Source: Pseudomonas entomophila
GTDB lineage: Bacteria > Pseudomonadota > Gammaproteobacteria > Pseudomonadales > Pseudomonadaceae
Direction: 5' to 3'
DNA length: 64,000 nt
Assembly: GCF_023277925.1 (NCBI RefSeq)
Contig: NZ_CP063832.1
Coordinates: 2,372,001 to 2,436,000 of the forward strand
The number at the start of each line of letters is the position of its first letter. The stretch's first letter is position 1. Below, in pieces: positions 57,402-64,000 of this stretch. Both the position numbers and the translations under genes were made by a program. The notes under the pieces were generated by a model, which was given only the letters and a program-made list of their open reading frames with translations, ran no database searches and had not been told where the DNA came from.

Positions 57402-57433
57402 AAAAAACCCCGCTCCTTCACGGAAGCGGGGTT
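57402..57433 (-). terminator. brnQ terminator
   Basis: AAACCCCGCTTCC, a short loop and GGAGCGGGGTTTTTT on the minus strand, about 68 bases after the brnQ stop. Strong stem with T-run. Confidence 0.85.
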
Positions 57434-57500
57434 TCGATATCCACCGTTGGTGGGCGCCCTTTGGCTTGTGGCCGGCGCCGACCCTTCGGGCTTCAATCCA

Positions 57501-58814
57501 TCAAGCCAGCGCCTCGCGCGGCTTGCCCAGCATACGATCGCAGACCACGGCAGCGGCCAGAGTGAGCACCGAAGGCACCAACCAAGCCATGCCTTCATTG
57601 CTGAACGGCAGGTGAGCCACGGCATCAGGCAATACGTGGGCAAAGCTGCTGCCCTTGATTGCATCGACCACACCGAACACCAGCGACACCAGCATGACCG
57701 GCGCCAGGATGCGGGTTGGCGAGTTCCACAGGTCCTTCACGAAGCTCAGGCCCACGACCACGATGCATGGCGGGTAGATCGCCGTCAGCACGGGAATCGA
57801 GAACATGATCAACTTGGTCAGGCCCAGGTTGGAGATCACCAGCGAGAAGCCAGCCAGGATCACCACCAGGGTACGGTACGACAGTGGCAGGATCTGGCTG
57901 AAGTACTCGGCGCAGGCGCAAGTCAGGCCAACGGCGGTTACCAGGCAGGCCAGAGCGATCAGCACGGCCAGGAAGCCGCTGCCCAACGACCCGAAGGTGT
58001 GCTGCACATAGGCATGCAGAACCATCGCGCCATTGGTGGCGTCGGCGGCGATGTCATGACTGCCCGCCCCCAGGCGGAACAGGCTGACATAAACCAGCAC
58101 CAGGCCCACGCCTGCAATCAAGCCCGCGATGATGGCATAGCGGGTAATCAGCTTTGGCGACTCGACCCCACGCGAGCGGATGGCGTTGACGATGACGATA
58201 CCGAAGACCAGGGCCCCCAGCGTGTCCATGGTCAGGTAACCATCGGAGAAACCTTTGGAGAACGCAGCGGCAGCGTAGGCAGGCTGAGCCTCGCCAATCG
58301 TGCCGGCCGGTAGTGCGAACGCCGCGATACCCAGCACAGCCAGGGCGATGATCTTCAATGGCGCGAGGAAACGGCCCACGGTGTCGAGCAACTTGCCCGG
58401 ATACATGGACACGGCCAGTACCACGGCGAAGTACACCACGCTGTAGATGAGCAGCGCCACTGGGCTCTCACCGGTCAGCGGCGCCACGCCCACTTCGAAC
58501 GAGACGGTCGCGGTGCGCGGGGTGGCGAACAGCGGGCCGACCGAGAGGTAGCACACGGCCGCCAGCAGGCCACCGAAGAACTTGCCGATCGGGCTGCTCA
58601 GGGCGTCCATGCCGCCACCGACCTTGGCCAGGGCGACCACGGTGATGACCGGCAGGCCCACGGCGGTGACCAGGAAGCCAAGCGCGGCCATCCACACGTG
58701 CGGACCAGACTGCAGGCCGACGATGGGCGGGAAGATGATGTTGCCGGCGCCTACGAAAAGCGCAAACGTCATAAAGCCAAGCGCCAGGATATCCTGGCCT
58801 TTTAACACTTTCAT
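57501..58814 (-). CDS. brnQ: branched-chain amino acid transporter BrnQ
   Basis: A 437-residue, about 12-TM sodium-coupled carrier for leucine, isoleucine and valine (LIVCS family). Family marks are [21 protein letters not shown] near the start, [20 protein letters not shown], and [21 protein letters not shown]. The conserved GYLTMDT block is a typical BrnQ signature. The long leader upstream may carry regulation. Confidence 0.96.
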   Translation of the reverse strand: MKVLKGQDILALGFMTFALFVGAGNIIFPPIVGLQSGPHVWMAALGFLVTAVGLPVITVVALAKVGGGMDALSSPIGKFFGGLLAAVCYLSVGPLFATPRTATVSFEVGVAPLTGESPVALLIYSVVYFAVVLAVSMYPGKLLDTVGRFLAPLKIIALAVLGIAAFALPAGTIGEAQPAYAAAAFSKGFSDGYLTMDTLGALVFGIVIVNAIRSRGVESPKLITRYAIIAGLIAGVGLVLVYVSLFRLGAGSHDIAADATNGAMVLHAYVQHTFGSLGSGFLAVLIALACLVTAVGLTCACAEYFSQILPLSYRTLVVILAGFSLVISNLGLTKLIMFSIPVLTAIYPPCIVVVGLSFVKDLWNSPTRILAPVMLVSLVFGVVDAIKGSSFAHVLPDAVAHLPFSNEGMAWLVPSVLTLAAAVVCDRMLGKPREALA

Positions 58815-59207
58815 TTAAGGAAATACCACACTGCTGAAATCGGGAGTCGGAAGGGATTTCCCACAGGATTAAGGGAAATGCTGCCCGGCTTGGTGAGCCA
58901 GACCCGTTTAGCGTGTCGTTCCCTTTTGGGGTACGGGCACAGAGTGAACGCGTAGCCTACCTGTTTTGCCCGACAAACGCACTGGCACAGTGCTGCTTGT
59001 CCGATGTGCGTATGTGTTTGTCGTCTGGTTGAACGTGCTGGACGACTATTTATTGCTCATTTGGGCAGATGTCTGGTTGAAAATCCTGATAGCGGTGATC
59101 GAATTTTCCGAAACCGCCGCAACCTCTTTAGTCGCGATCACCCACAAAGCGGGCGCCCTATACCGCAGCGCCGGCTTCGCGGCTAAAGCCGCCCCTACAA
59201 CAACGAC
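58815..59207. other. 393-base intergenic region upstream of brnQ and downstream of sucD
   Basis: No credible gene is present. The part next to brnQ is the brnQ leader and includes short complementary stretches (GGGAAATCCC, CCCGGC/GCCGGG). A single REP unit lies at 59167-59200 (CCGGCTTCGCGGCTAAAGCC). I see no T-box or riboswitch that I recognise. Confidence 0.5.
59167..59200. repeat. single REP unit
   Basis: GCCGGCTTCGCGGCTAAAGC followed by CGCCCCTACA is the classical putida-type REP with an imperfect hairpin. It stands just downstream of the sucD terminator. Confidence 0.75.
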
Positions 59208-59231
59208 AAAGGCCACCCGAAGGTGGCCTTT
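59208..59231 (-). terminator. sucD terminator
   Basis: AAAGGCCACC, loop TTCG and GGTGGCCTTT form a perfect stem 28 bases after the sucD stop. It ends the TCA-cycle block. Confidence 0.88.
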
Positions 59232-59258
59232 GTGCGCGTGGGGGGTACTACGTGTTGC

Positions 59259-60143
59259 TTACTTCTTGACTTCCCAACCAGTCAGCTCGGCCAGGGCCTT
59301 GCCGATGTCAGCCAGGGAACGCACGGTTTTCACACCAGCGTCCTGCAGAGCAGCGAACTTCTCGTCCGCAGTGCCCTTGCCACCGGAGATGATGGCGCCA
59401 GCGTGGCCCATGCGCTTGCCCGCAGGTGCGGTAACACCGGCGATGTAAGACACGACAGGCTTGGTCACGTTGGCCTTGATGTAGGCCGCGGCTTCTTCTT
59501 CAGCGGAACCACCGATCTCACCGATCATGACGATCGCTTCGGTCTTCGGGTCTTCCTGGAACAGCTTCAGGATGTCGATGAAGTTGGAGCCCGGGATCGG
59601 GTCACCGCCGATGCCGACGCAGGTCGACTGGCCGAAGCCGGCGTCGGTGGTCTGCTTGACAGCTTCGTAGGTCAGGGTGCCGGAACGCGAAACGATACCG
59701 ACTTTGCCTGGCAGGTGGATGTGACCCGGCATGATGCCGATCTTGCACTCGCCCGGCGTGATCACGCCTGGGCAGTTCGGGCCGATGAGCGTTACGCCCA
59801 GCTCGTCGCACTTGACCTTGGCATCCAGCATGTCGAGGGTAGGGATACCCTCGGTGATGCAGACGATCAGCTTGATGCCACCGAAGGCGGCTTCCAGGAT
59901 CGAGTCCTTGCAGAAAGGAGCCGGTACGTAGATCACCGACGCGTCAGCGCCAGTGGCTTCGACGGCTTCTTTCACGGTGTTGAACACCGGCAGACCCAGG
60001 TGGGTGGTGCCACCCTTGCCTGGGGTGACGCCGCCGACCATCTTGGTGCCGTAGGCGATGGCTTGTTCGGAGTGGAAAGTACCCTGCGAGCCGGTGAAGC
60101 CCTGGCAGATGACTTTGGTGTCTTTATTGATCAGGACGCTCAT
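59259..60143 (-). CDS. sucD: succinyl-CoA synthetase alpha subunit
   Basis: A 294-residue subunit that carries the CoA site and the phosphohistidine. CoA-binding loop [15 protein letters not shown] and the active His in [20 protein letters not shown] are visible. Its ATG overlaps the sucC stop (TAATG). Confidence 0.98.
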   Translation of the reverse strand: MSVLINKDTKVICQGFTGSQGTFHSEQAIAYGTKMVGGVTPGKGGTTHLGLPVFNTVKEAVEATGADASVIYVPAPFCKDSILEAAFGGIKLIVCITEGIPTLDMLDAKVKCDELGVTLIGPNCPGVITPGECKIGIMPGHIHLPGKVGIVSRSGTLTYEAVKQTTDAGFGQSTCVGIGGDPIPGSNFIDILKLFQEDPKTEAIVMIGEIGGSAEEEAAAYIKANVTKPVVSYIAGVTAPAGKRMGHAGAIISGGKGTADEKFAALQDAGVKTVRSLADIGKALAELTGWEVKK

Positions 60144-61309
60144 TACTTGCCCTCCGCAGCTTTGACAACTTGTTGAGCAGCGTCGGTCAGGCTGGTTGCC
60201 GCAATGATGTTCAAACCGCTTTCTGCCAGTACTTTAGCGCCCAGTTCGGCGTTGTTGCCTTCGAGGCGAACGACGACCGGAACCTTGACGCCGACTTCTT
60301 TCACCGCACCGATGATGCCTTCGGCGATCATGTCGCAGCGAACGATGCCGCCGAAGATGTTGACCAGAACGGCCGCGACATTGCTGTCGGACAGAATGAT
60401 CTTGAATGCTTCGGTAACGCGCTCTTTGGTAGCGCCGCCGCCCACGTCGAGGAAGTTGGCTGGCTTGCCGCCGTGCAGGTTGACGATGTCCATGGTACCC
60501 ATGGCCAGGCCGGCACCGTTGACCATGCAGCCGATGTTGCCTTCCAGCGCCACGTAGTTCAGTTCGAACTTGGCAGCGTGGGCTTCACGAGCGTCGTCCT
60601 GCGACGGGTCGTGGAAGGTCTTCAGCTTCGGTTGACGGTACATGGCGTTGGCGTCGATGTTGATCTTGGCATCGAGGCAGTGCAGGTCGCCGTCGGCCTT
60701 GATCACCAGCGGGTTCACTTCCAGCAGGGCCAGATCGTGATCCTTGAACAGCTTGGCCAGGCCTACGAAGATCTTGGCGAACTGTTGCACTTGCTTGCCT
60801 TCCAGGCCCAGCTGGAACGCCAGTTCACGACCCTGGAACGGCTGAGCGCCGACCAGCGGATCGATGGTGGCCTTGAGGATCTTCTCAGGCGTTTCGTGAG
60901 CGACTTTCTCGATGTCCACGCCACCTTCGGTGGAAGCCATGAACACGATACGGCGGCTCGAACGATCGACTACAGCGCCCAGGTACAGCTCTTTGGCGAT
61001 GTCAGTGCAGGATTCGACCAGAATCTTGGAGACGGGTTGACCGTTGGCATCGGTCTGGTAGGTGACCAGATTCTTGCCCAACCACTGTGCAGCGAACGCC
61101 TTGGCGTCTTCCTTGCTGCGAACCAGCTTTACGCCGCCCGCTTTACCGCGACCACCGGCGTGGACCTGGGCTTTGACGACCCACTCCGAACCGCCGATCT
61201 TGTCGCAGGCTTCTGCCGCTTGCTCAGGGGTATCGACTGCGAAACCCTTGGAAACTGGCAGGCCGTATTCAGCGAACAGCTGCTTACCCTGATACTCGTG
61301 AAGATTCAT
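60143..61309 (-). CDS. sucC: succinyl-CoA synthetase beta subunit
   Basis: A 388-residue ATP-grasp subunit, starting [20 protein letters not shown], with [19 protein letters not shown] and the end domain [20 protein letters not shown]. Couples succinyl-CoA cleavage to nucleotide triphosphate formation. Overlaps sucD. Confidence 0.98.
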   Translation of the reverse strand: MNLHEYQGKQLFAEYGLPVSKGFAVDTPEQAAEACDKIGGSEWVVKAQVHAGGRGKAGGVKLVRSKEDAKAFAAQWLGKNLVTYQTDANGQPVSKILVESCTDIAKELYLGAVVDRSSRRIVFMASTEGGVDIEKVAHETPEKILKATIDPLVGAQPFQGRELAFQLGLEGKQVQQFAKIFVGLAKLFKDHDLALLEVNPLVIKADGDLHCLDAKINIDANAMYRQPKLKTFHDPSQDDAREAHAAKFELNYVALEGNIGCMVNGAGLAMGTMDIVNLHGGKPANFLDVGGGATKERVTEAFKIILSDSNVAAVLVNIFGGIVRCDMIAEGIIGAVKEVGVKVPVVVRLEGNNAELGAKVLAESGLNIIAATSLTDAAQQVVKAAEGK

Positions 61310-61481
61310 GCTTTTTACCGTCTTCGTTAGGTACTGCGCTTCGGCGCTGCGCCATTACTGGCGCCGCACCACCTGTGACCGTTGACCCCGGGTTTTCCCA
61401 TGTGATCCGGTCCGGCGGACGTTCCGCGGTGAGTCTTGCACGCAAGACCCACGACGGGCAGACCGCCGTGGTTTCTTATAA
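61310..61481. other. 172-base gap between lpdG and sucC with stem-loops
   Basis: The gap contains several GC-rich inverted stretches (GCGCTTCGGCGCTGCGCC; GGCGCCGC; CCACGACGGGCAGACCGCCGTGG). No gene and no clear T-run terminator. It could be a processing or attenuation point between the dehydrogenase genes and sucCD. Confidence 0.5.
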
Positions 61482-63010
<1,529 letters not shown>

Positions 63011-63011
63011 T

Positions 63012-64000
63012 TTAGATGTCCAGCAGCAGGCGAGACGGATCTTCCAGCAGGTTCTTGATGGTCACCAGGAAGGTTACCGCTTCCTTGCCGTCGATCAAGC
63101 GGTGGTCGTAGGACAGCGCCAGGTACATCATCGGGCGAATCACCACTTGGCCGTTGATGGCCATCGGGCGCTGGATGATGTTGTGCATGCCCAGGATCGC
63201 GGCCTGCGGCGGGTTGACGATCGGGGTCGACATCATCGAGCCGAAGGTACCACCGTTGGTGATGGTGAAGGTACCGCCAGTCATCTCTTCGATGGCCAGT
63301 TTGCCGTCACGCGCTTTCTTGCCGAAGGTGGCGATGCCGTTCTCGATTTCAGCGAGCGACATCGACTCGGCGTTGCGCAGTACCGGTACCACCAGGCCAC
63401 GGTCGCTGGAGACAGCGACGCCGACGTCAGCGAAACCGTGGTAGACGATGTCGTTGCCGTCGATCGAGGCATTGACCGCCGGGAAGCGTTTCAGCGCTTC
63501 GGTGGCTGCCTTGACGAAGAACGACATGAAGCCCAGGCGCACGCCGTTGTGGGTCTTCTCGAACAGGTCCTTGTACTTCGAACGCAGGGCCATGACTTCG
63601 GTCATGTCGACTTCGTTGAAGGTGGTCAGCATGGCCATGTTCGACTGTGCTTCGACCAGGCGCTCGGCGATCTTGGCGCGCAGGCGGGTCATCGGTACGC
63701 GCTTCTCGGTGCGGTCGCCAGCGGCAACGACAACCGGGGCGGCAGCGGCAGCGGCAGGCTTGGCGGCCGGAGCAGGTGCCGACTTCTTGTTGGCGACTGC
63801 AGCGACGACGTCTTCCTTGGTGATGCGACCGCCTTTGCCGGTGCCGGCAACGGTAGCCAGGTCGATGCCGTTCTCTTCAGCCAGCTTGCGCGCGGCTGGG
63901 GCGGCGACCGGGTCATCTTCGCCAGCGTCGGCGGCAGCGGCAGCCGGAGCAGCAGCGGCCGGAGCGGCAGCCGGAGCAGCGGCGGCAGCGCCACCTTCAA
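63012..64000 (-). CDS. sucB: dihydrolipoyllysine succinyltransferase (E2), 5' end beyond window
   Basis: The C-terminal 329 codons of the E2 component. From the edge inward: an Ala/Pro-rich linker, the peripheral subunit-binding domain ([27 protein letters not shown]), a second Ala-rich linker, then the catalytic domain beginning [20 protein letters not shown]. The active-site pattern [16 protein letters not shown] (His, Asp) is intact. The frame continues through position 63998. The lipoyl domain lies outside the window. Confidence 0.96.

Overview
The window is a GC-rich chromosomal segment of a Pseudomonas, most likely of the P. putida group. Support for this: a kdpFABCDE cluster, fabAB, htpG and the sucB-lpdG-sucCD block lie in the order I remember for P. 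putida relatives; TonB receptors, a PerM-like permease and putida-type REP palindromes are present. Both ends cut genes: a TonB siderophore receptor at position 1 and sucB at position 64000. I see no rRNA, tRNA or CRISPR array.

Region 1 (1-2.4 kb) holds the receptor and an FAD amine oxidoreductase. Region 2 (2.4-18.8 kb, minus strand) is a type VI secretion effector island. Read in transcription order it has hcp, vgrG with a long C-terminal tail, a full-length rhs (rhs1) overlapping vgrG by ATGA, and a cytosolic immunity candidate. Downstream is an AT-rich graveyard and reservoir of displaced modules: a second rhs core without N-terminus (rhs2) with its own toxin tip and a TAATG-coupled membrane immunity gene, a decayed copy of that immunity gene, a chimeric mini-rhs, an IS4-like transposase remnant, and three families of paralogous small immunity-like genes. 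An almost identical stretch of about 800 bp is shared by rhs1 and rhs2 and could drive tip exchange. This is the most unusual part of the window.

Region 3 (19.1-22.6 kb) is a cyanate operon: cynT, cynS and a cytosine-deaminase-like amidohydrolase lacking two expected catalytic acids, with divergent cynR. Region 4 (22.6-27.1 kb) has a small unknown protein, the divergent lysR/lysA pair and a membrane diguanylate cyclase. Region 5 (27.1-35.0 kb) is kdpFABCDE for high-affinity potassium uptake, with a REP pair between kdpC and kdpD. Region 6 (35.2-41.3 kb) has a PerM permease, a DUF4892 protein, two overlapping alpha/beta hydrolases, a small unknown protein, sixA, a DUF4389 membrane protein and gpsA.

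Region 7 (41.4-46.4 kb) is a translationally coupled trio on the plus strand: TonB-dependent receptor, periplasmic binding protein and hybrid histidine kinase. It looks like an uncharacterised outer-membrane-to-cytoplasm sensing system. Region 8 (46.6-58.8 kb) carries fabA-fabB, a chemoreceptor, an exported amidohydrolase, a pirin, a dienelactone-hydrolase-like enzyme, htpG, two tandem hotdog thioesterases, a small lipoprotein, a DUF599 membrane protein and brnQ. Region 9 (59.2-64.0 kb) is the TCA-cycle block sucB-lpdG-sucC-sucD.

Family names come from reading the translated sequences and from memory; no database search was run.
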